Shown piece after piece: positions 35,563 through 48,200 of a DNA stretch of 64,000 bases. Made by a program: the position numbers and the translations under genes. The stretch is taken from positions 18,539 to 82,538 of the forward strand of contig JADGJG010000023.1 of NCBI GenBank assembly GCA_027596195.1, read 5' to 3'. Below the pieces are notes generated by a model that was given only the letters and a program-made list of their open reading frames with translations, was not told the DNA's origin and searched no databases. How positions within the stretch are numbered: position 1 is the stretch's first letter; the number at the start of each line of letters is the position of its first letter. Source of the stretch: Podochytrium sp. JEL0797 (Eukaryota > Chytridiomycota > Chytridiomycetes > Chytridiales > Chytriomycetaceae).

Positions 35563-36504
35563 TTAAAACATGAAAGGATCGGACGAGTCGTTGAGCAAAG
35601 AGGCGAGCGGGTCAGATCCGAAATCAACTGGGTTCGGGGCGTGTCCGAAACAGGGACGATCGTGAGAATCGAGAACTCGGAAACAAAAAGACACTGGCTT
35701 ACGGGTATCAAAGTCACTGGAAGCATCGCGCGTGGCGCTGGCGGGCATCAGCTCGGGCTCTGTGTCAAAGTCGCTAATGTCGCCCAGATCGCGCACGGGG
35801 AAGGCGTCGCACATGCGCACGGTCGTGAGCGAAGCGAGGTCGAGCGGGGCGGCAATGTCGAATGCTGGTCGGGAGGTTAATAGAAGTAGTGGGGGCACTC
35901 AAGTAGAGGGATACTCACGCAACGGACAGATCGGGTCGATGGGGGCATATTCAATATCAACGATGGCGGGGGCGGCGGGCGGATCGGCAACAACTACAGG
36001 GGCGTGTTGCGCGAGTGTCTGTTGCTGCTGTGGCAGTGTGCGCACGCGCGTAGATTTGCGGGACGAGGCGGCTCGTTGCAGCGGCGTCTTTTTTTCGGAC
36101 GAAGCGACAGCGTTGTCGTTGAACACAGCGAGACGCGTGGCGGGGCGAACAGAGCCAAGGCGTGGCTGTGTTGGCTTTGCGGCTGAGGAGCGTTGTTTGG
36201 GAAGAGGCGTTTTGTTGGTGATGTCGCCAAGGGCGAGGATGCGTGGATTGGCTGCCTTGAAAGTGGAGTGTTTGGCGTCTGTAAATAGTAGTGTTTGAAG
36301 TGTTTGAAGTGCGTGAGTAGTAGTAGGTGTGTAGTAGTAGCAGTAGTAGTGGAGTGCGTGAGTGTGTGGTGAAAAGAGAATGTGTTCAACTGTGTTCTAC
36401 TCACTCATCACTCCGCCCTTCCCCAGTGGCGTCTTGGCTGCAAGGCTGCTGCTCGCCCCCGCGTTCTCTTGCTGTCCAACAACGCGGTGTTGGTTGAGAA
36501 ACAT
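35563..36504 (-). CDS. Orphan protein with repeated KTPL motifs, possible cell-cycle regulator
   Basis: Exons 36405..36504, 35919..36278, 35703..35864, 35563..35627; 228 residues. Not recognised. Three K-TPL motifs ([24 protein letters not shown]) occupy the first half, with [20 protein letters not shown] in the middle and QQENAG near the start. The second half is acidic with [40 protein letters not shown] and a short terminal [12 protein letters not shown]. The basic KTPL-rich N-terminus followed by an acidic DPxxPLPF region is reminiscent of securin-type APC/C substrates, but no strict KEN or RxxL box is present, so this is only a suggestion. The last intron (35628-35702) is inferred from a GTAAGC donor; reading through also gives an open frame. 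Starts 24 bp from the divergent NUFIP1-like gene. Confidence 0.6.
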
Positions 36505-36528
36505 TGAATTTTTGTTTTTTTCGACAGA
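36505..36528. promoter_or_regulatory. Shared divergent promoter spacer, 24 bp
   Basis: Only 24 bp, with a run of T interrupted by one G, separate the two start codons. This is the shortest head-to-head spacer in the window. Confidence 0.55.
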
Positions 36529-37981
36529 ATGTCTTCGCGCCCACCAGGAGGTTTCCGCCGCCCTCCACCGCCGTCAAACTCAAACACCCCACCCAACCAA
36601 TACCAATACCAACAACAACACGTTACATCAACCCCACCCCCACCCCCACCCCCGCGAACCCACCTGCCCGTTCCTCGCACCCACTCTCTCCCCGCACGTC
36701 CCCACCAACTCCCACCCGCGCCCCAACCCGCGAGACCACACCAACAACAGCAGCAACAACAGCAAAAACCCATCTTCATCCCATCCCAGCTATCAGACCG
36801 AAACTGCTCCTTCTGTCCCCAAGAGTTTGACTCGGAACCCCTGTTGAACCAACACGTCAAAACGCAACACGTGAGCTGCAACTTTTGTCTGTTTAATGGC
36901 ACGCGGGACGCGTTGAATGCCCATTATGATGTGAAGCATCCGGGGAAAGCGTAAGTTCGTTGTGGGTTCTTGGCGCGAGTATTCCTTGATCATCGTTCGT
37001 CGCATCTCATCACGTACTCCCATCAACACATTACAGTCCCGTTCTCAAAACAAAAGTCGAAGACCCCGCCGAAATCGCCGCCTGGATCGCTGAACGCAAG
37101 AAAAAGTATCCCACAGAAGCCACAGTGGAACAAAAGGTACCCCCCCCCCTCTTTCTCACTCTCTCTAAACTCCCCCACCCAGAAACTCGCCAAAGAGCAA
37201 AAACTAGATTCAGGCATGATCCTCCAAACCCGTACGAGCGTCAAACGCAACCACTCCTCCCGCAACACGGGCGACGCCGACGCCGACGCGCTTCTTTCAG
37301 ATGACGAAATGGACGATGACGATGAAGAAGAAGAAGGCGCGATTGGTGGTGGTGCCGATGGATCCTCGTCACGCCCGCCACCGCAGAAAAAGAAACAGTT
37401 TCCGTGCAAGTACTTTGCGTCTGGGAAGTGCAAGAACGGGGCTGCGTGTCCGTTCTTGCATATTAAGGAGGCGGTGGTGTTGAAGGTGGATCGGCCTGCG
37501 TTGGGTGGGGGGAAGAGGAGGAATTTGAGGAGTATGGTGAGGAAGCCCTCCCCTGTTTTTTGCATGCTGCGTGTGTATCTTTTTTTCTTGTCCGATTCTA
37601 AGTCGCCCAAAATCCTTCTCTCTCTTTTTGAACCCGTAGTTGCTCGAAACGCAAGTCAGGAGACAAAACAATATCATTTTGCAGTGCATTCGGTTTCTTT
37701 TGAGGGATGGGAGTTTGATGGGTGATGGGAATCGGAGTGGGAGTGGGAGCGGGGTTGTGGTTAGAGATGCGGGCGATGATGCTGCTGCTGCTGCGTTACC
37801 CCCAACATCAGCAGCACCGGCAGGGGAGAAAGATGGTGGCGCGGAGGGTGGAGCGCCCGACGTTGTTGTTGCTGGTGATGAGGGAATGGTCGATGCGGAG
37901 AAAAGTGACGCAGTGTCTTCAGAAAAGTGTTTGGTATCGGGTTCAGGACGGGTAGTAGAGCATGTGGAAATGAGACAGTGA
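36529..37981 (+). CDS. NUFIP1-like: NUFIP1-like protein (box C/D snoRNP assembly)
   Basis: Exons 36529..36950, 37037..37136, 37183..37536, 37640..37981; 405 residues. A Pro/Gln-rich N-terminus leads to a C2H2-type pair (CSFCPQEFDSEPLLNQHVKT, CNFCLF...H). Next comes the NUFIP1 core VEDPAEIAAWIAERKKKYPT, which in other eukaryotes binds the snoRNP protein Snu13/15.5K. An acidic stretch then leads to a CCCH zinc finger (CKYFASGKCKNGAACPFLH), and LLETQVRRQNNIILQCIRFL matches the conserved C-terminal helix. NUFIP1/Rsa1 is a nuclear assembly factor acting with the R2TP chaperone. The 46-bp second intron is among the shortest in the window. All junctions keep the frame. Confidence 0.88.
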
Positions 37982-38029
37982 TGGATTTTTCTATTTTGTT
38001 TGTTGTTCCGTTTTCTCCTGTTTCCCTTT

Positions 38030-39065
38030 TCATCGTTTCGACGACACTTGCAACCCAAACTTTTCGATATCCTTTGTCGCGATATCCAACACGACTTTAA
38101 TCGCTCCTTGGCTCTTGACGCGTGTGACTGAATTTTTTTCATGTTCATTAATATCAACACACCCTCGTTCTCTCTCACCTTCACGTCCTTTCGCCTGCGC
38201 CACAAAATTGTGATCCAGGTACTCGGGTAACCGCCCCGTGACCCAGGACAAGATTTCGTGGAAGGGCGAGGTGGCGAGGGGGACTACGGTTGGTATGTAG
38301 AGGACGTGTCTTTGGAATAGAGGGGAAAGGAGGTTTTTGGGGGTTAGGAATGGGTTACTTTTTTTGGGGGGGGGGTTGCCGTAGCGTTTTCCGTGCCCCA
38401 TCTCGACTTTCGTTTCGCGATCCGATCCCTCGTTCATAACGTGTCCGGGTAGAATCCTCGCAAAACAAAGACCCCCCACCCAAAAAAAAACGCGTCTTGC
38501 TTTTTTCCAAACTCACCTCCCCGCCGTCATCGGCACCCTCACAGCCCCATACCCCCTCACCACATCCCTCCCCAACTCATCCAACCCATACACACACACC
38601 ACAATCTGCGGCCACCCGAACGCATTCGTGGCCTTGAACGCGACGTCTACAGGGAAATTCCACACACATGTGCGCGCGACGGTGCCGGAAGAGTACATTT
38701 GTTGGGAGAAGGTTGCGGAGGTGGATGTGCGAGACATTTGGGTGAGGCCGTCTTCGAGGCCGGAGAGGACTGTCTTTTTGGGTGGGGGGGTGAGATGGGT
38801 GTGGGTTTGGAGGAGAGGGGTGGTTTATTACCCAGTCTGGGCCGTATTTGAAGTTGTATTTGCAGTAGAGGTTGTCATAGGTGGGATACTATGTGTTTTG
38901 TGTTGATGAGCATGTTTTTGTTTGTGTTTTGTTTACACCTCGGCAAAACACGCCGAGCGCGCGTTTTGGGTCGAGAAAGGATCGCGATCTGGCGAAGAGT
39001 CGGGGGAGTGTACTTACGAGAGCTGATTCGATCTGGCCAATGGCAGAGACGGAGAAGAAACTCAT
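38030..39065 (-). CDS. B9D1: B9D1, ciliary transition-zone B9 protein
   Basis: Exons 39018..39065, 38832..38888, 38517..38773, 38179..38309, 38030..38127; 196 residues, the family size. The start [16 protein letters not shown] is followed by [79 protein letters not shown] and [20 protein letters not shown], matching B9D1 along its full length. B9D1 is part of the MKS/B9 complex at the base of the cilium or flagellum. Its presence argues for a flagellated life stage. It ends 48 bp from the convergent NUFIP1-like gene. Confidence 0.95.
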
Positions 39066-39256
39066 GTGGGACCCGCGCGAAATTTGGATTTTGACAGGTC
39101 TTTTTTTTGGTTGACAGTTTGTTCTGATTTTTGAGGTTGCATAAGAATCACTACTTCTTTTCCCCGTTCTCATTAACCTTTTTTTTCCCCTTTCTCATTG
39201 TAAAAAATAATAAAAAATACACACTCCCCCTTCCAACCCCATACAAACACACAAAA

Positions 39257-42200
39257 CTATAACTCTTTCGGAGTTTCCACCAACAATGGCGCCCCAGCAA
39301 CCAAACTCCTCGACAGCTCGCGCAGCGATTCCACGGATGGCGAAGAGTGTGGGAAGAAGGACAACAGGTACAAAAACAGCGAGATCCAGTTGGCCAGGGT
39401 TGGCGGCCATTGGCGGTGTCGCGGGCTCCATAGGGAGGACGGGGCCAGGTCAATGAAGAGAGGGCGTTTGAGGATCCCACTGGAAAGGCAGGGAATTTTT
39501 AGAGGTTTTGAAATGTCTTGACAAGGGGGGGAATCGGTTTACCAGAACAACAGGCCCGCGAGTTGAAGATAGTCGGCTGCTTGCTCGCGCGTTCCAAAGT
39601 AAATCAAGTCTTCCACAATGTGCATGTATCGGAAATAGAGTTCGGCTGCCTTTTCATTTCCTTGGTGCTGATTTTTTTACAATGAGAGTTAGAGAGAGCG
39701 AAAGGAAGGGAAGAAATAAAAAACTCACATTATTGGCTTCCGTACTCGCATCCACCAACACGTTGAAGACGGATTCGTTCGCGTTGATTTCTCTCAACAA
39801 CCGAATGATTTGACCCTCCAGAACAATATAAGAATGCCGCGAGCCCGTTGCAACCTTTTTTGTGGTTTCATGAGTGCATTTAATTTTGGAATCTGTTTTT
39901 GCAATAAACACTGATTTCTCCTCACCTGGAACTGCGTCAAATGGCCAAAGCTCAACTTCAACACCACCCAATACTTTTCACTCGGCCTCTTTTTGTTGTA
40001 GACTGTGATTTGCTCCACGATATACTTCTCCTGTTGATTTCAAAAACAAATGGAGTCAGAACAAGACAAAGACCAAAGCAACAACTCACCCTACGCAACA
40101 CATCAATATCCTTCATCAACGCACTCATCACCGGAAACACACGAATCACCCGCGACTGATCCACATCCACAACAGCCGAACAATTCTGCGTCCTCCGCAC
40201 CGAAGGAATCACCGACGGAACCGCCGTATCCGACTCCCCACCCCCAACAATATCAACCCCAAAATACATGGAATCGTTCAACACTTCGAAATCCAACGAA
40301 TCCGCCAACAAATTCTCAATCCGCAATGTGGCCACAGGTTCGGCAAACTTGATCTCCCATCCTTCCTTTTCCGATTCCTCCACCACCGAGGCGCGCTCTC
40401 CACCACCACCATTTGCGGCTTCTCGTCGACGAATCTTGCCCGTAAAGATCACTTCCTGCGTAGGCAAGTAGATTTGCGGGCGTCGACACGTGGCCCGCAA
40501 GTAAATCGTCTTTTGGTAATCCTTAACCAACCGACAATTCACAGAAACCTCAATCAGCTTCTCATCCGCCACATTCGCGGTCGTCAAATCCATCTTGGCG
40601 CGCACCTCGTCGTCCCCTAATGAAGGTCGATACCGCAAAAACACGCGCATATTCGACTCGGGTTGCACAATCACGCTGCGAAACACTTTGGCCGCCGACC
40701 GCGAGAGCGAAAAGATGAGTTCGGTGGGGTCGTTGGACTTGAGGTTCGCCTTGATGAAAAACTCGAGGGGCACGCTCTCATGGTTGTTGATGATGATGGA
40801 CCGGGCCGTGTACTCCATATCGTAGTACAACCCGTTCATGGTAATAACGTCGTTGCTGAGTCCTTCGTTGGCCAGTGGATCCAAGCCAGCCACAATCACG
40901 TCAAACACGTTGATGGTTTCGGAAGTCGACTGAGATGGAACCATGGGAGGAACCTGAGCAACTTGTCCGAGACCCGCTGTTCGGCGAAGATTCTGCTTTC
41001 CCACCACCGCCATGGACGTTCGAATGATTTTCGAGTCGAGCGGGTTCTCGAGGTTGTCAATGATAATGTACGTTGAGAACATACCACGCACACTCGTCAC
41101 AAAGTTGAAGTTGATGGAATTGCTGGCCGTGCCCGTGTTGCGACCGTCCAGCGTCCCGTCCGCCCGGCTGATCAACAGCCAAGACCGATCGCTCTCAGAC
41201 AACGTTCGGATTTTGTACGACACGCGATCGTTGGTGACGTTCTCGAGCACGATGCGCTTCGTGACAATGGCGGTGGAGATGTCTTGTTGCCCGAGGTCCA
41301 GTTCAAAGAGACCACCCGGCTCGGAGCTCTGCTGCGGGGAATCCGAAATCCGCTTGCACCCTCGAAGGTTCAGCAAATATCCGGTGCTTTTCCTCCTGTA
41401 ACAAGAACACGTTTCAATACACGCAGCCCGGCTTCGCAAAAAATGTACTCACGCAACATGACCCGAAAAATCAGACCTCGCCGACTGCGTATACGAAACC
41501 TTGTCAATCGCGCCGCTCACATTCGAATTCGGGAACGACATGTTGTCCGAAACCGATACCTCATCATCCAAGCTTTGGGGCTCGTCAAACGACTCGTCTT
41601 GCTCCGACCCGAGATTGTCGGTGATCCCATCGAGCGACTCCGACATGGAATCATTTATTTGCTCGCCGTCCACATGCCGCGCCGCAGAGAGCGCTTCGAG
41701 GGTATTGCTGTACGTGATGGCGCTCTCGGTGATGGAAATCTGGACGGTTTGGAAGAAGCTGTTGATTGAGTTGGTGTCGTAAATGTGCAGCTTGACGGAA
41801 TCCGAAATGCCTCCAATGTTTGACTTGAGCAGCGTCACAGACAACATTAGCTGCGAGCCGGGCTCCACCGTGCCCTCGTTTTCGGAACCGAGCGGCGAAA
41901 TCTCAAACAGGTTCGTGCCGAGTGGGAACTCGAGGGGGTAGTCGATGGCGACACGGAAGCTCAAGGGAAAGAAGCGGGAGTGGTTGATCAACGTGATTTG
42001 CTTCACTTGGTGATGTTGAGGGCTGAGAGGTTCCAGAGACTCGACGGGGAAGCACGTGAACTTGATGCGCTTGTCGCTGACGGCGAACGTGGGACCTTCG
42101 ACGATCGTGCAGCGTAGGGGTATATATTGGGTCATTCGCTTCGGCGCAGAAGCCATGGTAGTCGGCTGACCGTCAGTAGTCGATGCAAGGTACTTGGTGG

Positions 42201-45200
42201 TAATCAAGAGCGATCCCATCATGACCCCAGACGCACTCGTCAAGAGTTTCGATTGTTCAGAGTTGGACAGCAACCTCGAAGCGTCTTGGACATAGGCGCG
42301 AATGCGAACGTCGAGAGTGCCGAACGGCTCGAGGGTCAAAATCCCGTTCAGATGCGAGTTGGCCGATCGCGAAACGATATCCAGATGCACAAAGTCCTTC
42401 AACTCGGGCAGAGGATCAAACTCGATTTCAAACTTGAGGTCCTGCTCCGACTTGTTGATGATCTTGAACCAGTTGTCGCACGGGGACCCCGCAGACGTGG
42501 AAGGGTATACCAGAGGAGGGAGAACCAGCTCGCCGTCCATGAGACGCTCGAATTTCAAGTCCAAAAGCGTGAGAACCGACCGAGCCTCGACAACCATCGA
42601 GTTTCGTGGGTTGAACAGATTGACGACCGTAATTTGGCCGACATGGGGCCCCACCTTGCTGTTGGCAATCTTGCGAGGTTTCAGAACGGCCTCAACAACG
42701 TGGGTCTTGCCGCTCCCAATGCATCGGTCCAAAGCGACTTGCCCGTCCTCGCCGGAAATCTTGACAACCTCAATCATATCAGGCATCTCGAGGTCGTACT
42801 GGAGCGTGCATTCCGACTGGTTCACAACCCGGAACGTGAACGGCGCGTCTTCCCAGTTGTTCAAATGACCCACACGACCGAGATCCACAAAACTGGGCTC
42901 CACACTCCCAATCGACAACCCATAAGACGCAATCAAATCAATCGCCTGAAGGGCAATCGACTTCTCCGGGTTCTCCAACAACAACAACCCCCGAATCGTC
43001 ACATTCTTTCCCGCCAGCAACCGTCGACAAACATCCTCCGTAGTGGGTGGCATGTGGACCGACACATACACGCTGGCCTTTTGATGCTTGTGGAGCAACA
43101 GGTTGCCAGTTTGCGTCATATCCGAGTTGCTGTTCATCACAAACCCACTCCCTCCACTCAAAACCCATCGAACGTTGTTGCCGAGCGACGCGTTCGCGAC
43201 GATCTCCAACAGCTCCTCCGTTTTGTTGACAACATCAAAGCTCCGCTCATACGACAACAAAATATCCGTCCCCGACTTCTTCTGGAGGTACACCATCGGC
43301 GAACCATCGCTCGTCAACTCGGCAGAGCTCAAAGACACGTAAATGTCGTCCCACCAAATGACTGGACACGTCTGATCGTCGGGCAACTTGGACTCGAAAC
43401 GCGACTTGGAGTACGTCGAGTCCTGGCGGTACATGATTTTCGACGGGCAATACGTTTCGAGACCGTTGACGCGAGTGAACCCGATATCGGCAAAGAATCG
43501 AACGTCAATCACGGCTACTTGTTGAGAGTTGTTGTCGTTGCGCACAATGATACACTCGCTCGAGTAACCCCACTTGGAGCACTTGAACGTGAACGGGATC
43601 ACGACGCTCGTCAAGGAGTTGGAGAAGGACGAAGTTCCATCATCCTCCAGAGCCGCGATAACGCCAGAGTACTTGTCCAACACCAAATCCGCCGAATCAC
43701 ACTCCATCGAAAACATCAGGGGAAGCCGTGGGGACCGATTCAAAATCGTAAACTGGCCCTGGTATACCCCGCCAATGCTGCTGGCACACCCCAAATCAAT
43801 GTGACTCTCATCCAGAGCCAAATTCGAAACCCCAATCACGGCCGAGAACTTGACCGTCTGCGTGAGCACGTAAAACGGCGAAACGAGCGGACTCGACGCG
43901 TCGGCTTGATTCGCTTCCAAGATGTTGACGGCAAAACGGATACCACCAATCAGCGTTCGTGACGCTTCTGCCTGAGGCTTCTCGGAAACCAGACTGGGAA
44001 CAGTCAAGTCCGTGGTAGTTGGGGCGTTGAGGTTCGTGTTGGACTTGGAGACGCCTTTGGAAGCACCTTGGAACGTGTTGCTCGGCTTGACGACCGAAGG
44101 TTGGAGGGCAATGTAGACCGTGAGTCGCTCCAGAGGTTTCATGATGACTTCGGAAGCGGGTATCTCCAAACTCTGCTCCGCAAAAATGAAGCACTGCTGC
44201 GTCAAGTTGGATGTAGCAGAGATGGCAATCTCGTTTGACGAAACGTTGACAATGTCGAAAGGGAGAACCTTGGCAAACTTGCGCGAGGCATTCACGTAGC
44301 AGGGGCCAAAGTCGAGCTGCGAACTCGGCGTTACGAGGTAAGGAAACTGAAGATACGAGCTGAGCATGCCGTAGAAGGAGAAAGCCACAGATTCCACCGT
44401 GTCCAAGCTGGCGACTTTGAACTCGTGAATCTGCCGGCCGAGCGACGCTGCCGTGATCTGAAGGTATATCCGTCGTGACTCGCGCGGCTCCAAGCAACCG
44501 ACGGGCTCTTTGAAGAGCATGGACGAACTCGTAACACCGGGAATGACCTCAAATTCGATCTTCTCGTCGGTTTGGTTGAACATGGTGAAGTAACAGTCTC
44601 TCTTCTCGTTGATCTCCAGACGACCGATATCGATGAGGCTCAGTTCCAACGAGAAGACAGGTTTGGCAACGTCCATAGGAGAAGCCATCAACGCAGCGCT
44701 CCCGCCTCCCAAAACGGTTTCGGAATCGTTCTTGAGCTGCGAGTTGATTGGGTTCTGCGACATCAACGCCATGTTGGTTCCTTCGGCCAGCAGGAGCTCG
44801 GAAAAGCGCTTGTGCTCCAGGCATGCAACGCATCGAAACGAGACCGTCTTGACAACGTCCGTGTTCTTGAACTCATGCACAAACACGGACCCGTGACACA
44901 CCTCGGAGTCCTGAACAGGGAGCTGGGTGATCTGTGAGGGGGGGAAACAATGAGATGATTGCAACAAGGGAAACATCGGGTGGAGAAAAATGCCTCACCG
45001 ACTGCTTTCGCATCGGTCGAATATGAACAGCAACAGTCTTGGAACTCCGAGACGCGATCGAAATCACAAGCGGCTTCGCCGTGTACTTGGCCTTGTCATT
45101 CCGCGGCTGCGTAATAACAGAGTCGCTCACACTCGGCGCATCCTCAGACCCGACTTTGCCCGACTCCTCCGGCTCATCCTTCGACTTGCCAATATCATCC

Positions 45201-48200
45201 TCCATGTTCCCAGACCTCAACTTCTCGAGCTTGTCCAACGCCTTCTTGATCTTCTCCTCCTTCCCTTTCCGCCGATAAATCTTGAGCTTCTGCTCCAACT
45301 CCTCAATCTTCTCCATAATCTCCTTGGTCAATGCCGGCTTCTTCTTCCCCGACGCATCTTGATCCGGATTCACCCCATCCCCAACCCCGCCCAAAGCCTC
45401 CAACCGCACATCCAACACCACACTCCTAAAATCCAACTTCTCATCATCAATCCTCACTTCAAACGTCCGCGTCTTAGAGCTCGTGTTGGTAATCACAATG
45501 TGTTGAATATTGGCCGAAAACTCGCCCACAAAACACGGCCCGAAATCCAACTCGACCGTCTCGAGCGAGAACTTGGACGGCTGCCGAATGTGCGCCTTGA
45601 TGGTGAGCGTTTGGTCGTTCTCGCGGTCTTGAATGTTTTCGATCGTGAGCTTTTCTTGGAATTGGCCCGGCAACGAAGGGTCAAACACGAAATCAATCTC
45701 CTTCTTGCCGTACCCGCGGATCAGCCCGATTCGAGCGTCCGGGATGCTGAGGTCGCCGGAGGAGATGGAGCCTGACTTTCGGACGTAGTAGAAGAGGGAG
45801 GCTTCACTTTTGTTGCGCATGACGATGGTTTTTGTTTGGGGTTCGTTCTTGTCGAGGTATCCAAAGTTGATGTTGCGTTGGCCCAGTTCCATCAGGGAGC
45901 GACAGAGGGAGCAGCGAATCATGAGCTCGCGAACGGGGATGGAGCCAACATCGCCGTTCAACAGCTCCACAAACTGGGGTTGATGAATGTCGCGGTCAAA
46001 CTCGACAATGCGGATCAAGATCTTGGCGTCAAACTTCTTGGCTTTGGTCTGCAGGAATTTAGAATCAAAATCTTTGCATCTGCGCGTTGAATAACATCAA
46101 CACACCTGAACAAAGGGGCGACTCCCAGATGCCGTCATGATGGCAACCAAAGACAACTCCGCTCCAGGCTCAAGCTCAATCAAATTGATTGGAGACAACC
46201 GTCCATCCTTGATGAGGGCCCCCAATTCACGTTGCAGGAGTTGGTAACACTGAAATTCACAGGCAATCAGTTTCAAAAGATCAAACACGCGAAGAAAAAA
46301 AGATACCACACCTTGACATACTTCTCCTCCGACAACTGCTTCGAAAACAACGGCGGATTCACACCCGTAAACTCCTCCAACGACTTCAAAAAAGCATCCA
46401 AGTTTAACTTCAACGACGTTCCCGTCTCCGGCTTCATACTCCCTGAGCGTGGAACTGCTCTTGGCGCAGACCGCGGAGCTTGCGTACTCGGCGCACTCAG
46501 CATGCTCGCCCTCGGTCCAGCCTCCAAAGACATGGGCCCCCCATCCAAAGCCGCCCCACCAGAACCACCACCACTTCCCCCAACACCGCCCTCCTTCATC
46601 TCATCCTCGTTCGAATACCCATGCCCATCACGATACTGCTTCCTAAGCTGCTGCAATCCCTCCGAGCTCGATGCCATCATGGCCGTCGTAATCTTCCTCC
46701 CAGGAGACATTTTGGCCTCCTTCCCATGCACCTTTGAAAACGACGCCAAATCGAGATACTCGGGCTTCTTGGAATCATTCGTATCCGTCGCGCTACTGCC
46801 GTTCTCGAATCCATTGGTCGTCTGGGCAATAATATCGTTGATGTTCGGCGTCGTGGGCGTGTAGGGTGGGTCGTCAATTTCGTTCGAGTTCGTATTGGCC
46901 GCGTTCGACGAGTCCGAGGGGATCCGTTTGCCAGGCTTCCGGACCCCCAACGTGTCAATCAACTGCTCTTTGAGCGACATGGAGTCCATGTTGGTTCCAC
47001 CGCCGCCGCCTCCCTGGGTGAGGTCCGAGATGCGCGGTAACGCTCGTTTCGTGTATATTTGAATCTCGTCGGCCATGGAGGAGGATACTTCGAGTACGAG
47101 CTTCTTTTTGGACGTGTTTTCGATCGAGAAGGAACGGACGGTGGGGGCGTTCAGGACGACGGAGCCAAAGTCCATAAAGTTGGTGGAACCGGGCGTGAGG
47201 ATGCGGTAAAACAGCGAATGGAACGTGACTCGGTTCTTGTCAATGTGCGTCGATTTGACTTCCACGATTTGGTCGTTCTCGCGGTTGTTGAGGTTCACGA
47301 CAGTGATTTGCTTGCAGTAGTCGGGGTTCACTTTGCGAGGGTAAATGTCGAGCTTGATTTCAATCGACTGCTTCGGCGGGATGAGTAGCTCCCCGCGATG
47401 GCAATTCAGAACCTTGGCTGTTTCGACGGTGTGCGATAAGCATTCCCCGTCGCATGAACAAAATTGAAATTCAACTCACAGACGAACTGAACCTCGACTT
47501 TTGCAAACATCTCCGACAAATTCAGCACCGTAATCGGCAGCGACTTCAAAGTACCCACATCGGTATCCCCAAAATTCAACTCCTTCGGAATCACGTCAAT
47601 AATTGATGTGCACGTCCGCGCCTTGCACTGCACAATCTTCCTCTCCTTCTCATTCCCACCCTGCTTCATATAACTCAGCGTAACCCGGAACGACCGCTTA
47701 ATCAATCTACCAGACCCAGCGCTACCCCCATGAATCGAATCCGACAGCAAATCCTTGGCCGGGCGATAACACAGCTCAATCGACCTCTCGGACCCAGCCC
47801 GCAGCGACAACTCCTCAATCCGCGTTCCTTCCTCCCCATCCTTCGCGAACAACCGCCGCTGTTCACTGTTCATGGTCCCAAAACTGCTACCATACAAATC
47901 ATCATCCCCACCGAAACTGCTCGTATCATCTCCACCCCCACCACCCCCTCCCCGCCCACGACCCACGAGATCCAACAAATCCATCGAACTGCTCGTCAAC
48001 GCTTCGCTGTTGAACCTCTGCAACGTATTGGGACTGCTCGACCGCGAGTTCAAACTACTCGACGGGTTCGACAAGTCACTCATACTCGCACTTTCAAGCC
48101 CCGCCAGCTCACGGATCCTCCCCGTCCGCAGGATGGGTCGACCCCCAGCCACACTTGACCCGTCTTCTCCAAACAACCGCCGCGAACTCCCACTCATACG

